Positions 42,906-52,287 are shown, counted from the stretch's first letter. The stretch is DNA of 64,000 nt from Novosphingobium chloroacetimidivorans (GCF_014204535.1 NZ_JACHLR010000008.1:124001-188000); one strand, 5' to 3'. Numbers and translations: made by a program. Notes: generated from the sequence alone by a model not told the origin.

Positions 42906-45419
42906 ATGATCGCCGTATCGCAGCTTCGCCGAAGCCTCCATGTCGGAGCGGCGAGGCACGCCGTGATCGCCGGAACGGGACTGGCTTGCGCCGTGAGCAT
43001 CATGAACCCGGTCAAGGCGGCCGAAAGCGAGGCGGAAATTGCGGCTGCGGCGGCGGCCGGCGAAGACGATGCCGGTGGCGAGGCGATCGTCGTCACGGCT
43101 CGCCATCGCGACGAGAAGCTGCAGGACGTTCCGCTCTCCATCAGCGCGCTGTCCGGGGATACCGTGCGCACCGAGAAGCTGGATCGACTGCAGGACTTCG
43201 CGCAGAAGATCCCGAACTTCAATCCCTACACGTCGAACCCACGCACTTCGGCGCTTTCGATCCGCGGCGTGGGCGGGATCAATGGCGGCAGCGATGGGTC
43301 GGAGTCCGGCGTAGGGCTGATCGTCGACAACGTGTTCTACACCTACGTCGGCTTCGCCTGGGGGCCCCTCTATGATGTCGCCGGACTCGAGGTCGCTCGC
43401 GGACCTCAGGGCACGCTGCTGGGCAAGAACACCACCGTAGGCGCGGTCATCGTGCGCAATGCGGCGCCCAGCTTCGATGCATCGAGCGAGCTGGAGGTGA
43501 GCGCGGGCAACTACAACAGCCTGCAAGTGCGAGGCTACACCACCGGCGCGCTGATCCCGGACAAGCTGGCCTACCGCGTAAGCTTCCTGCGCGACAAGCA
43601 GGACGGCTTCTTCCCCAACAACTGGCCTCCGATCAAAGACGACCGCCGCAGCACCGTCGACTTCCAGGACGTCAACCGCTGGGGCGTGCGCGGCCAGCTG
43701 CTATGGACGCCGACCGACACCATCTCCAGCCGGCTGATCGTCGACCACACGGAAACGCGCGAGTTCAACAACTACGGCGGCATCGTCGCCTCGCCGATCA
43801 CGCGCTACAACAATGGCGCGCCCTATCGCACCTACGCGACCAAGCTGGCGCAGCTCTATGGCCTGACCAACCTCGACACCGACCCCTACACCGGGGAGTC
43901 GACCAATCCGTCGCAGCTGTCGTCCTATACCACGGGCGTGTCGAACGAGCTCAACATCGACCTGGGTGGTGTCGACCTGACGTCGGTGACTGCGTTCCGC
44001 AGCTTCCGGCTCTATCCGCGCAACAGCCAGGGCAGCTACGGGCTCTATCTCTACAGCCTGGGCTACGACAACGACAACAAGTTCTGGTCGCAGGAGATTC
44101 GGCTGGCATCGAAGCCGGGTGCGTTCTTCGACTGGCAGGTCGGCGCCTACGCGCTGAAGGACAAGCGCGATTCCAACAACCGAATCATCTTCGGCAAGGA
44201 CGCGGCGGGGTTCTACGGAACCACTTTGCCGGCCTCGTTCACCGCGCGCGTGCCTATCACCATCAACCCCAATGTTCTGGACGGGCTCGAATACGACCAG
44301 CAGGGCCTCGCCAGCACCAAGAGCATCGCTGCCTTCGGCCAGGGGACCGTGCATATCGCACCCTGGTTCGACCTGACTGCCGGCGTGCGCTTCACCCATG
44401 AGACACGCAAGGGATCGAACACCGGCTTCTCGTTCAACAGCGCGCCGGGGCTGACCGCAGCCGAGATCGCCCAGCAGACCAACCTGCTGCGCAGCCTGTT
44501 CGGCGGCTACTTCACGCTGGCCGACAAGAAGAGCAACAACTCGTGGTCCTGGCTGGTGAACCCGAGCTTCAAGATTACGCCCGACCTGCTGCTCTACGGT
44601 TCGGTTGCGCGCGGCGTGAAATCGGGCGCGGTGAACACGGTGGCCGTGCCGGTCTACTCGGGCGCGACAGTGGTCGGAGCCACGCCTGTGATCACCGAGC
44701 CGGAAACCTCGCTGGACTTCGAGGCGGGCTTCAAGTCCAGCTGGTTCGCCAACCGTGTGACCTTGAACGTCAACGCCTACCAGAACACGATCAAGAACTA
44801 CCAGGGCTCGATTACCGACACCTCGAGCTTCTTCGATGCGGCCGGGACGAATATCCCCAAGCTCTACCTCGGCAACATCGCCAAGGTGCGGCTGCGCGGG
44901 ATCGAGCTCGAGGGCAACTGGCAGGTCGCGGAAGGCGTGCAGTTCCACACGGCGGCGGCGGTGCTGGAGGCCAAGTACCTGGACTACGTCAATTCGGGCG
45001 CGCCGGTGGATTACCAGTATGCGGGCGGGCCCAAGACGATCGATCTCTCCGGCCGCAAGATCCCCAACGTGCCGCCCTGGACCCTGAACTTCGGCGTCAA
45101 CTTCGAGCGGCCGGTCGGCGCGGTGCAAGGCCAGGACGTGGCGGTGTTCGGTTTCGTCAATCAGGCGCTGACCGGCAAGACACGATTCAGCGACTCCGGT
45201 TCGGAGATCTGGCTGGGGCAGAAAAGCTATGGCCTCACCAATGCCAGCATCGGTGTCAAGCAGGTCGACGGGCGATTCACGCTCTCGCTATGGGTGAAGA
45301 ACCTGTTCGACAAGAAGTACACCCAGAACAAGACGCTGGGCACCACCAACACCGTACCGACCTGGCTGCTGGGCGATCCGCGCACGTTCGGGGTGCGGGC
45401 CTCTTTCAAGATCGACTGA
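42906..45419 (+). CDS. TonB-dependent receptor of the organosulfur region
   Basis: 837 residues. A long N-terminal region with signal sequence (HAVIAGTGLACAVSIMNPVKA) is followed by a TonB-box-like EAIVVTARHRDEKLQDVPLS, a plug domain (LSIRGVGG; VEVARGPQGTLLGKN-like segment) and a beta-barrel ending RTFGVRASFKID. ATG 42906 is preferred over 42900 because GAGGGGG is then seven bases away. It would import a large or scarce substrate over the outer membrane; the divergent monooxygenase and shared promoter motif suggest an organosulfur compound. Confidence 0.9.
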   Translation: MIAVSQLRRSLHVGAARHAVIAGTGLACAVSIMNPVKAAESEAEIAAAAAAGEDDAGGEAIVVTARHRDEKLQDVPLSISALSGDTVRTEKLDRLQDFAQKIPNFNPYTSNPRTSALSIRGVGGINGGSDGSESGVGLIVDNVFYTYVGFAWGPLYDVAGLEVARGPQGTLLGKNTTVGAVIVRNAAPSFDASSELEVSAGNYNSLQVRGYTTGALIPDKLAYRVSFLRDKQDGFFPNNWPPIKDDRRSTVDFQDVNRWGVRGQLLWTPTDTISSRLIVDHTETREFNNYGGIVASPITRYNNGAPYRTYATKLAQLYGLTNLDTDPYTGESTNPSQLSSYTTGVSNELNIDLGGVDLTSVTAFRSFRLYPRNSQGSYGLYLYSLGYDNDNKFWSQEIRLASKPGAFFDWQVGAYALKDKRDSNNRIIFGKDAAGFYGTTLPASFTARVPITINPNVLDGLEYDQQGLASTKSIAAFGQGTVHIAPWFDLTAGVRFTHETRKGSNTGFSFNSAPGLTAAEIAQQTNLLRSLFGGYFTLADKKSNNSWSWLVNPSFKITPDLLLYGSVARGVKSGAVNTVAVPVYSGATVVGATPVITEPETSLDFEAGFKSSWFANRVTLNVNAYQNTIKNYQGSITDTSSFFDAAGTNIPKLYLGNIAKVRLRGIELEGNWQVAEGVQFHTAAAVLEAKYLDYVNSGAPVDYQYAGGPKTIDLSGRKIPNVPPWTLNFGVNFERPVGAVQGQDVAVFGFVNQALTGKTRFSDSGSEIWLGQKSYGLTNASIGVKQVDGRFTLSLWVKNLFDKKYTQNKTLGTTNTVPTWLLGDPRTFGVRASFKID

Positions 45420-45463
45420 ACTTGCCGGCGCGCTCACCTATACGAGGAGCGCGCCGGCAAGTT
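45419..45463. terminator. Very strong two-way terminator
   Basis: A perfect 17-bp inverted repeat: AACTTGCCGGCGCGCTC (45419-45435) and its complement (45447-45463), loop of 11 bases. The left arm begins in the stop codon of the TonB receptor, and the convergent reductase gene ends 16 bp further on. No U-run follows. Confidence 0.75.
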
Positions 45464-45478
45464 GCGGAAACGACGCGA

Positions 45479-46528
45479 TCAGCCGCCGCGCAGCCTGCTC
45501 CACTGCGCGGCGGGCGCATGGGGCAGGCCGATATCGAGCAGGCCGAGCACGCCCGCGCGTGCGGCCTTGATCTGGTGCAGCGCGTTGACGGCGGGCAGGG
45601 CGGTCATCGTGTCCCACTCGTGATTGCCCCAGTGGCTGGGCGGCGTGTAGCGCACGCGGGTGTCCACGTTGGGCTCGCCCTCGATCAGAATGCGGTGCTG
45701 GTCGTCGTCGATGTCCCAGTTCTCGACCAGCTTGCGGGTCAGATACCAGACCACGGTGGCGGTGATCACGGTCTTGCCGCCGACCTTGCCGCGCCAGCCG
45801 CCACGCAGCGCAGCGTTGCTGCCCTTCTCCATGACGAACCAGCCGAGATCGACACGCTCGGCGGCGCTGGCGTATTCGATGAAGAACTCGACGTCGTCGA
45901 ATTCGTAGCCCAGCGCCTCGCCCATGCGCACGGCGACGTCGCGGAACATGACCAGCCAGGTCTGCGCGGCCTTGCGTGTTTCGTCGGTCGCCTCGGGCTC
46001 ACCCATGCCCAGGAAGCTCCAGGTTTCGACGGACTCGTAGACCGAGCAATCCGCCGACTCGATCAGCGTCAACGACTGCACGTCGCGGCACACTGCAGTT
46101 TGCGCCACGGCGATCGCGTTGATCCAGCCCGGGTTGATGCCGCTGATGTAAAGCGAGCTGTTGCCGCGCCGGCATGCGGCTTCCAAGCGCTCGCGCACCT
46201 CGCCCTGGATTCCGCCGACATGGAAGAACAAGTTGGTGCTGACGACGTCCGCGCCGCTCTCCAGCAGGCGCACCGTCTGGTCCACGTCGCCGGTGAAGGG
46301 CGTGTAGACCACGCTGTCGGGCTTGAGCGCGAGCAGGGCGTCGATGTCGTTGGTGGCGGTGATCCCCGTTTCCGGGCGCCCGCACAGAGTGCCGGCATCG
46401 ACCCCCACCTTGTCCGGCGAGTGGGCGAACACACCGACCAGCTCCAGGCGCGGATCGTCGAGGATCGCTCGCAGTGCGAGCTTTCCGACCTTGCCGGTGT
46501 TCCACTGAATGACCTTCAGCCTATCCAT
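45479..46528 (-). CDS. Rossmann-fold NAD(P)-dependent reductase, DAPDH/dihydrodipicolinate-reductase-like
   Basis: 349 residues. The N-terminus VIQWNTGKVGKLALRAI is a nucleotide-binding turn of the 2,4-diaminopentanoate-dehydrogenase-like family, common in actinobacteria and sphingomonads; SSLYISGINPGWINAI is a second conserved block. Characterised relatives act on amino acids, but most are unassigned and often sit in degradation clusters. The ATG at 46528 has GGAGA upstream; an earlier in-frame Met would add nine residues. It lies in the same orientation as the two genes upstream and may belong to their pathway. Confidence 0.75.
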   Translation of the reverse strand: MDRLKVIQWNTGKVGKLALRAILDDPRLELVGVFAHSPDKVGVDAGTLCGRPETGITATNDIDALLALKPDSVVYTPFTGDVDQTVRLLESGADVVSTNLFFHVGGIQGEVRERLEAACRRGNSSLYISGINPGWINAIAVAQTAVCRDVQSLTLIESADCSVYESVETWSFLGMGEPEATDETRKAAQTWLVMFRDVAVRMGEALGYEFDDVEFFIEYASAAERVDLGWFVMEKGSNAALRGGWRGKVGGKTVITATVVWYLTRKLVENWDIDDDQHRILIEGEPNVDTRVRYTPPSHWGNHEWDTMTALPAVNALHQIKAARAGVLGLLDIGLPHAPAAQWSRLRGG

Positions 46529-46646
46529 GACGTCTCCCATCGTTCTTGCGGCCATGCGCTATTGTGGCTCACAGTGACGGAAACGGCGTCGAAGGCAATC
46601 GCCGTGGCGATATGGCTGGGGCAGAGTTGGCGCTTCGCTGGCTTGC

Positions 46647-47531
46647 TTACCGACAAGTCTCGGCATTGACGAGGAGGTGCTCGCTTTCGCGATCCATCCA
46701 CACGCGAGCCTCTGGAGTGAGCGGCGACTGATTGCCGAATGCGCATGCCGGATCGTAGCAATCGACCGCGAAGCGCAGCAGCCAGGCTCGTCCGTCGATG
46801 ATCCGAGGCAGAGTGACATCGCCATCGGGGGTAATCTCGAATTCCGGCCCGACGATCGCCTGACCGATCCGCTGATCCTGCGTGCTGAAGGTCACCAGCT
46901 CGCCGCCAAGCGCAACCGATACTTCGTAGCTCTCGACCTCGGCCGATGTCGTCAATCCCGCGGACACTGCCGCGTCGAGATCCTCGACATCAAGCAGGCG
47001 CGCCTGGATGCCTGGCTGTCGCGCGCGTGCGAAGGCGACGTGGTCGCCTGCGAGCACCAGCCCGCCGTCGAGCGAGATCCGCTCGCCCGTAGCCTCATCC
47101 ACCATGTCGATCAGCCGCAGGCCAAGCAGCGGACCGATCGTCGCTTGCTGCCGCCAGTCCTCGACGTAAGCGCCCGAGGGAGCGAACTCCAACACGGCGT
47201 TCCCGATCGCGTGCAGCCGCGCCGGCTCCGGCCATTGATTGCGCGGCTGGTAGCTGCTCGCGATGTTCCACGATAGCAGCCCGGCCGCATCGTCCCACAC
47301 GGTGTCGCCGATCCAGCCCTGGCGCTCGGCCACCCGAGTCCGGTCACCGTGCGGAAGGCGCAGATCAATGGTGAACCCGGCGGACTGGAACCAGTAGACG
47401 ACCGTGCGCTCGTCCGTGACGCCGGTCGCGAACGTGATGCTCTTGCGGCGAAACACGCCGAGCAAGTGTGTGGGAAATGGTACGTCGGCGCGCTTGGGCG
47501 GCAGGCCCGCGCAAAGCTGCTGCAGGTTCAA
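46647..47531 (-). CDS. Conserved-looking protein of unknown function
   Basis: 294 residues, no signal peptide, beta-rich with many Trp and Asp residues (FQSAGFTIDLRLPHGDRT; GLLSWNIASSYQP). It starts with TTG 47531, which overlaps the stop of the dioxygenase gene as TTGA, so co-translation with that enzyme is very likely. I do not recognise the family. The fixed coupling to an isopenicillin-N-synthase-like oxygenase suggests a pathway role, perhaps in binding or processing its substrate. Confidence 0.7.
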   Translation of the reverse strand: MNLQQLCAGLPPKRADVPFPTHLLGVFRRKSITFATGVTDERTVVYWFQSAGFTIDLRLPHGDRTRVAERQGWIGDTVWDDAAGLLSWNIASSYQPRNQWPEPARLHAIGNAVLEFAPSGAYVEDWRQQATIGPLLGLRLIDMVDEATGERISLDGGLVLAGDHVAFARARQPGIQARLLDVEDLDAAVSAGLTTSAEVESYEVSVALGGELVTFSTQDQRIGQAIVGPEFEITPDGDVTLPRIIDGRAWLLRFAVDCYDPACAFGNQSPLTPEARVWMDRESEHLLVNAETCR

Positions 47532-48547
47532 GCGGCCTTCTCCGCGACCTTGGCCTCCGCCGATTTCAATCCGAAGCTGTCGAGCGCCATAGGCCGGTCA
47601 AGTACGAGCTCTCCGCTCGCGATACGGCGCTTGAGGTAGGCGAACGTCTGCGCGGTCTGGTTGAACAAGTGCTCGCCGCAATGAAGCGGTGCGTACTTCG
47701 GCGGCTCGCCCGGGATCAGCGGCGCGACGACATGGTCGTAGTCGCACGAGAAGAACATCGGGAAGGAGTAGCGCTCCTCGCGCACCTTGCGCACACGGTG
47801 GCGGGTGGCCAGATAACGGCCGTTGGACATGATCTCCATCATGTCGCCCACGTTCATGATCAGCGCGCCCTCATGCACCGGTACATCGGCCCAGATCCCA
47901 TCCTTGCGCAGGATCTGCAGGCCCGGTGCGGTTGCGAAGAGCAGGGTGAAGCACTCGTAGTCGGTATGCGCGCCGATGCCGGGCCGGTCCTGCGCCACGG
48001 GATCGTGCGGGTAATGGATCAGGCGCAGCTGGCTCGGAGGCTGGCGCAAGTGTGCATCGAAGTGGCTTTCGTCGAGCCCGAGCGCCAGCGCGAAGGCGCG
48101 GAACAGCGCGTGTCCGATGCCGCTCAGATGGCGATAGTAAGCGAGCGTGTCTTCGCGAAAGCCCGGCATGAACGGCCACAGGTTCGGCCCAAGCAGGCGA
48201 CGGCGGCCGCTTGACCGGGTGTAGTCGCGGTTGATGTCGTAAGCTTCCTTGAGATCCGCCGTGCCGCCGCCGAACTGTTCTTCGCCGACTGGCACGTAGC
48301 CACTGTGGTTCTCGGACAGGCCGATGTAGCTGCGCATCTTGCTCGCAGGGTCGAGCGCGAAGTAGCTGCGTGCCCTTGCCAGCAATCGATCGAACAGCGC
48401 CGGATCGAGCTGTGCGCCGGTGATCGTTAGAAAGCCGATCTCGCTGCAGGCCCGATCGAGTTCGCGCGCCACCGCCCTGCGATCCGCAAGGCACGTGCTG
48501 GTAAGGTGCGAGATGTCGATGACGGGAAGTTGCTCGATGGCGGTCAC
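47528..48547 (-). CDS. 2-oxoglutarate/Fe(II) oxygenase, isopenicillin N synthase family
   Basis: 339 residues from a GTG. The N-terminus LPVIDISHL is typical; the iron ligands are His and Asp in GAHTDYECFTLL and a distal His in ATRHRVRKV, with the RxS pair in RYSFPMFFS. The family includes ethylene-forming, gibberellin-type and bacterial catabolic oxygenases. It is divergent from a LysR regulator, the likely activator. The substrate is unknown. Confidence 0.87.
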   Translation of the reverse strand: MTAIEQLPVIDISHLTSTCLADRRAVARELDRACSEIGFLTITGAQLDPALFDRLLARARSYFALDPASKMRSYIGLSENHSGYVPVGEEQFGGGTADLKEAYDINRDYTRSSGRRRLLGPNLWPFMPGFREDTLAYYRHLSGIGHALFRAFALALGLDESHFDAHLRQPPSQLRLIHYPHDPVAQDRPGIGAHTDYECFTLLFATAPGLQILRKDGIWADVPVHEGALIMNVGDMMEIMSNGRYLATRHRVRKVREERYSFPMFFSCDYDHVVAPLIPGEPPKYAPLHCGEHLFNQTAQTFAYLKRRIASGELVLDRPMALDSFGLKSAEAKVAEKAA

Positions 48548-48684
48548 TGCACGTACCTCGATCTGGTGCTGAGGAGCACGTAGGGGCTTGCGGGGTCATA
48601 GTGATAGACGCCACAATCCTATGAATCGCATCACGATGATCTATGACCGGGATCATCGACGGCTTAGAACGAGGCAGGACCCGC

Positions 48685-49617
48685 ATGCCCGAGCAATCCG
48701 CGCTCACCGACAAGAAGTTCGCCAGCCGCGTCGACTGGAACCTGATGCGCACGTTCGTCGACATCGTTCGCGCGGGTGGCATCGGTGCGGCGGCGCGCCA
48801 GCTGAACAAGCAGCAGCCCAGCATCAGCGCCGCGCTCAAGCGACTGGAGGAGCACGTCGGCGCGACCTTGCTCCATCGCACGGCTACTGGTGTCGAGATG
48901 ACCGCGGCGGGCAAGGCAATGATGGCGCTGTGCGAGGACATGCTCGAGTCCGCGCGGCTGGTGCCGCACCAGATCGCGCAGGCGACCAAGCGCGTGGAAG
49001 GTATCGTCCGCATCCAGATCGTCTCGGCACTGGTATCGGTCGAGTTCGACGAGGCGATCGCCAGCTTCCATCGCCGCAATCCCGACATCCACATCGAGAT
49101 CCGCGTGTCGCCCTGGCGCCAGGTGCTCGACGCATTGGAGCGAGGCGAGGTCGAGATCGGCGTCGGCTACGATGGCGACGTGCGCGGCAGCCTCACGTAC
49201 GAGCCACTGTTCTGCGAACGCCAGCAGCTCTACTGCGCGCGCAGCCACCCCCTTTTCGGTCATCGGGTGAACCGCCTGAACGAGCTGAAGGACGAAGGCT
49301 TCGTCCTTACCGGCGAGGACGAGATCGAGACGATCACCCACCTTCGCCGCCGCTATCGCCTTGGTACGCGGGTAAGCGGGCTCGCCGAGGACATCAACGA
49401 GGCGCGCCGCCTGATCGTGCAAGGCGTCGGCCTTGGCTTCCTGCCGATCCCGGCCGTCGAGGACGATGTCGCCAAGGGCCGGCTTTGGCCGCTGCTCCAC
49501 ACGGAAACCGAGCCTACCTACGACATCTACCTCCTCGCCCGCGCCGAACCTTCGCGTGACACCGCCACGCAGCTTTTCCTCGACGAGGTCATGCGCCGGA
49601 TCCGCGCGAAACGCTGA
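48685..49617 (+). CDS. LysR-family transcriptional regulator
   Basis: 310 residues. The winged helix (WNLMRTFVDIVRAGGIGAAARQLNKQQPSISAALKRLE) is standard and the remaining domain is the effector-binding fold. ATG 48685 is chosen since the helix-turn-helix starts soon after; an in-frame start at 48643 is possible. The divergent arrangement with the oxygenase-unknown-protein operon (137-bp gap) predicts that it regulates that operon, with an operator in the gap. Confidence 0.88.
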   Translation: MPEQSALTDKKFASRVDWNLMRTFVDIVRAGGIGAAARQLNKQQPSISAALKRLEEHVGATLLHRTATGVEMTAAGKAMMALCEDMLESARLVPHQIAQATKRVEGIVRIQIVSALVSVEFDEAIASFHRRNPDIHIEIRVSPWRQVLDALERGEVEIGVGYDGDVRGSLTYEPLFCERQQLYCARSHPLFGHRVNRLNELKDEGFVLTGEDEIETITHLRRRYRLGTRVSGLAEDINEARRLIVQGVGLGFLPIPAVEDDVAKGRLWPLLHTETEPTYDIYLLARAEPSRDTATQLFLDEVMRRIRAKR

Positions 49618-49740
49618 CTTACGCAAGAGTCATAAAACTGACCTATGTCTTTCATTGTGATTTAGCGTCTGCCCGCATGGGATTGTCTCGCGCACTCTGA
49701 ACGCAGTTGCAGCATTGCGACTTTCGTTCGGGTACGAGAC

Positions 49741-50652
49741 ATGACTGCGCTGAGGAAAAGCTTCGTCGACTTGCTGCCACCGTTGATGATCGCGGTAGTT
49801 CTGCTGTTCTGGGCCTACGGTCCCAAGGCCGTGCTCGACAGCCCCTGGACGCTGATGATCACCGCGCCGTCGATCACCGTCACGGTGCTCTTGCTCGAAC
49901 TGGTTTTCGAGCGTCACCCGGGCTGGCGGATTAACCTGCAGGAGTTCTTCACCGACTTGTTCTACGTGGTGCTGAGCGCCACCGTGATCACCTGGACCAC
50001 GGAAGCCTTGGCGGAAACGCCGCTGCGTGCGCTCAAGGCCTCGCTGGGGTTCAAGACTGAGTGGGTGCTGGCAATGCCCTGGCTGGCGCAGGTCGCCTTC
50101 GCGATCTTCATCCTCGAGTTCGGCCAGTACTGGATGCACCGGCTGATGCACAACGTCACGCCCTTCTGGCTGACACATGCGCCGCATCACCATCTCACGC
50201 AGCTCAATGCCGCCAAGGGCGCGGTCGGCAATCCCATAGAGCTGTTCCTGATCAGCCTGAGCGTGCTGGCACTGTTCGATTTCGACAAGACCGCGCTCTT
50301 CGCCGCGTTCAACACGATGGGCGTGATCTCGACATTCGCCCATGCCAACGTGCGGTCCAATCCACCGATCTGGTATTCGTTCTTCTTCACCACGATCCGC
50401 CATCACAGCCTGCATCACTCGACCGACTACGAGGCGACGCGGTGCAACTACGGCAACTCGCTGATCCTGCTGGACCGGATCTTCGGCACCTATCGCGAGG
50501 GTGAGGCGTCGGTGGTGGGGCAGGACGAGCGCAAGCGCCTCTCAATCCTGGAGCAGACGCTGTTCCCCTTCCAACCGTTGATCGACCGCGCCAAGGCACG
50601 CCGTACCACACGCGCTGACGTCGATGCTCCCACCCGGGCGGTCGGCGCCTGA
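49741..50652 (+). CDS. Membrane di-iron hydroxylase, sterol desaturase / fatty acid hydroxylase family
   Basis: 303 residues with four or more hydrophobic segments. The histidine clusters HRLMH, HAPHHH and HSLHH bind the di-iron centre. Members hydroxylate sterols, hopanoids, fatty acids or carotenoids at the inner membrane. It ends 14 bp before the sulfotransferase gene, so the two may act in sequence: hydroxylation, then sulfation, of a lipid or terpenoid. This pairing is inference from adjacency. Confidence 0.87.
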   Translation: MTALRKSFVDLLPPLMIAVVLLFWAYGPKAVLDSPWTLMITAPSITVTVLLLELVFERHPGWRINLQEFFTDLFYVVLSATVITWTTEALAETPLRALKASLGFKTEWVLAMPWLAQVAFAIFILEFGQYWMHRLMHNVTPFWLTHAPHHHLTQLNAAKGAVGNPIELFLISLSVLALFDFDKTALFAAFNTMGVISTFAHANVRSNPPIWYSFFFTTIRHHSLHHSTDYEATRCNYGNSLILLDRIFGTYREGEASVVGQDERKRLSILEQTLFPFQPLIDRAKARRTTRADVDAPTRAVGA

Positions 50653-50666
50653 CCCGGTCCGCCGTC

Positions 50667-52247
50667 TTGGCCGCGCCTCCGCGCATCGAGACCGCCCGGG
50701 CGGCCCGCGCCGCTCTCTCGCGCGGTGACTTGGGTACGACGCATCGTCTCGCAGCCGCTTTGGCAACTGCCGATCCCGACGATGCCGAGGCGCAGTTCCT
50801 GCTCGGCGTCGTCACTTCGGGGGCAGGGCAGGTGCAGGCCGGCGTTGAGCATCTGACTCGCGCCGTGCAACTCGATCCACAGGGCGAGTACCGCGCACAA
50901 TTGGCCAAGCTGCTGTCGATGGTCCGGCGCGATGGCGATGCCGCAGCGACCTTGCGTGACGCCGAGCAAGCGCCGCCCTCTGACGCCCTCAGCCGGGATA
51001 CCATGGGCTGCGTCTACGCACGCCTGGGCGACCATGCCGCCGCGCTCGTTCATTTCGACGAGGCGGTACGCCTTGATCCGCAAAACATCGCATTCCGCTA
51101 CAACCAGGCGACGACGCTGAACTTCCTCGGGCGCGTGGCCGAAGCCGAGGCGGCGGTCGAAGAGATCATCGCGCTCGCGCCTGCGGACGCGCGTGCGCAT
51201 CATCTCCTGGCGGGCCTGCGCAAGCAGACGCCCGAGCGCAATCATGTGGAGCGACTGCTACGCACGCTCGTGCGCGCCACTGACGCGAACGAGCGCCTGC
51301 TGCTGGGTTACGCGCTGGCCAAGGAGCTGGAGGACATCGGCGAGCCGGATGCCGCGCTCGACCGGCTGCTTGCCGCCAATGCCGAACATCGCGCGACGCT
51401 GCCCTATTCCTTCGAGCGCGACGCCGCGATGTTCGATGCCATCGAGCGGCACTGGGCTCGGCCGGTCAGCGCTCCTGCCGCCAAAGTCGCGAGCGACGCG
51501 CCGATCTTCATTATCGGCATGCCGCGCACCGGCACTACGCTGGTCGACCGCATCCTCTCCTCGCACCCCGAAGTCGAGAGCGCCGGCGAACTCCAGGCAA
51601 TGCCGCTGGCGGTGAAGCACGCATCGGGCACCCGTAGCCGCACCGTGCTCGATCCGGAAACCGTCGCCGCGGCAGCCGGTGCCGACCCACAGGCGATCGG
51701 CGCGCGCTACCTGGCGATGGCGAAGCACCACCGCCATGCCATGACCCCGCGCTTCATCGACAAGTTTCCCGGCAACTTCCAGTACGCCGGCATGATCGCG
51801 CGCGCCTTGCCAGAGGCACGGATCATCTGCCTGCGCCGTCATCCGCTGGACACGGTGCTGAGCAACTTCCGCAATCTGTTCGCGGTCAGCTCGCGCTACT
51901 ACGACTACAGCTACGACCTGCTCGACATCGCCGCGTATTACGTGCGGTTCGATCGGCTGATGGCGACTTGGCGCGAGGCGTTGCCCGGCCGCATTCTCGA
52001 GGTGCAGTACGAGGACCTGGTCGCCGACCAGGAAGGCCAGAGCCGCCGCCTGCTGGCGCACTGCGGCCTGCAATGGTCCGACGCCTGCCTCGCGTTCCAC
52101 ACCAACGCCGCCCCGGTTTCCACCCCCAGCGCCGCGCAAGTGCGCCGCCCGATCTATGCCGACTCGGTCGCGCGCTGGAAGCGGCATGCCGCCGTGCTGG
52201 AGCCGGCGCGCCGCTTTCTCGAACGCGCCGGCATCGCGGTCGACTGA
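50667..52247 (+). CDS. TPR-domain sulfotransferase
   Basis: 526 residues, TTG start 14 bp after the hydroxylase. Residues about 1-220 form tetratricopeptide-type helical repeats (YARLGDHAAALVHFDEAVRLDP; NQATTLNFLGRVAEAEAAVEE). The C-terminal half is a sulfotransferase: PAPS 5'-phosphosulfate loop GMPRTGTTLVDRILSSHPEV (about 284-303), and the 3'-phosphate region ICLRRHPLDTVLSNFRN. It moves sulfate from PAPS to an acceptor hydroxyl or tyrosine. The acceptor is unknown; the neighbouring hydroxylase is suggestive. Confidence 0.88.
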   Translation: MAAPPRIETARAARAALSRGDLGTTHRLAAALATADPDDAEAQFLLGVVTSGAGQVQAGVEHLTRAVQLDPQGEYRAQLAKLLSMVRRDGDAAATLRDAEQAPPSDALSRDTMGCVYARLGDHAAALVHFDEAVRLDPQNIAFRYNQATTLNFLGRVAEAEAAVEEIIALAPADARAHHLLAGLRKQTPERNHVERLLRTLVRATDANERLLLGYALAKELEDIGEPDAALDRLLAANAEHRATLPYSFERDAAMFDAIERHWARPVSAPAAKVASDAPIFIIGMPRTGTTLVDRILSSHPEVESAGELQAMPLAVKHASGTRSRTVLDPETVAAAAGADPQAIGARYLAMAKHHRHAMTPRFIDKFPGNFQYAGMIARALPEARIICLRRHPLDTVLSNFRNLFAVSSRYYDYSYDLLDIAAYYVRFDRLMATWREALPGRILEVQYEDLVADQEGQSRRLLAHCGLQWSDACLAFHTNAAPVSTPSAAQVRRPIYADSVARWKRHAAVLEPARRFLERAGIAVD

Positions 52248-52287
52248 CATGCGCGCCGCCTTCGCACCCATCTTCAAGGAGACCTCC

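Noticed and set aside
43701..45128. 475-codon minus-strand frame inside the TonB receptor gene
   Set aside because: Antisense shadow; translation is low complexity with no recognisable fold.
44543..46669. 708-codon plus-strand frame overlapping the TonB receptor and the convergent reductase
   Set aside because: It crosses the strong terminator at 45419 and runs antisense to a clear Rossmann-fold enzyme; no family resemblance.
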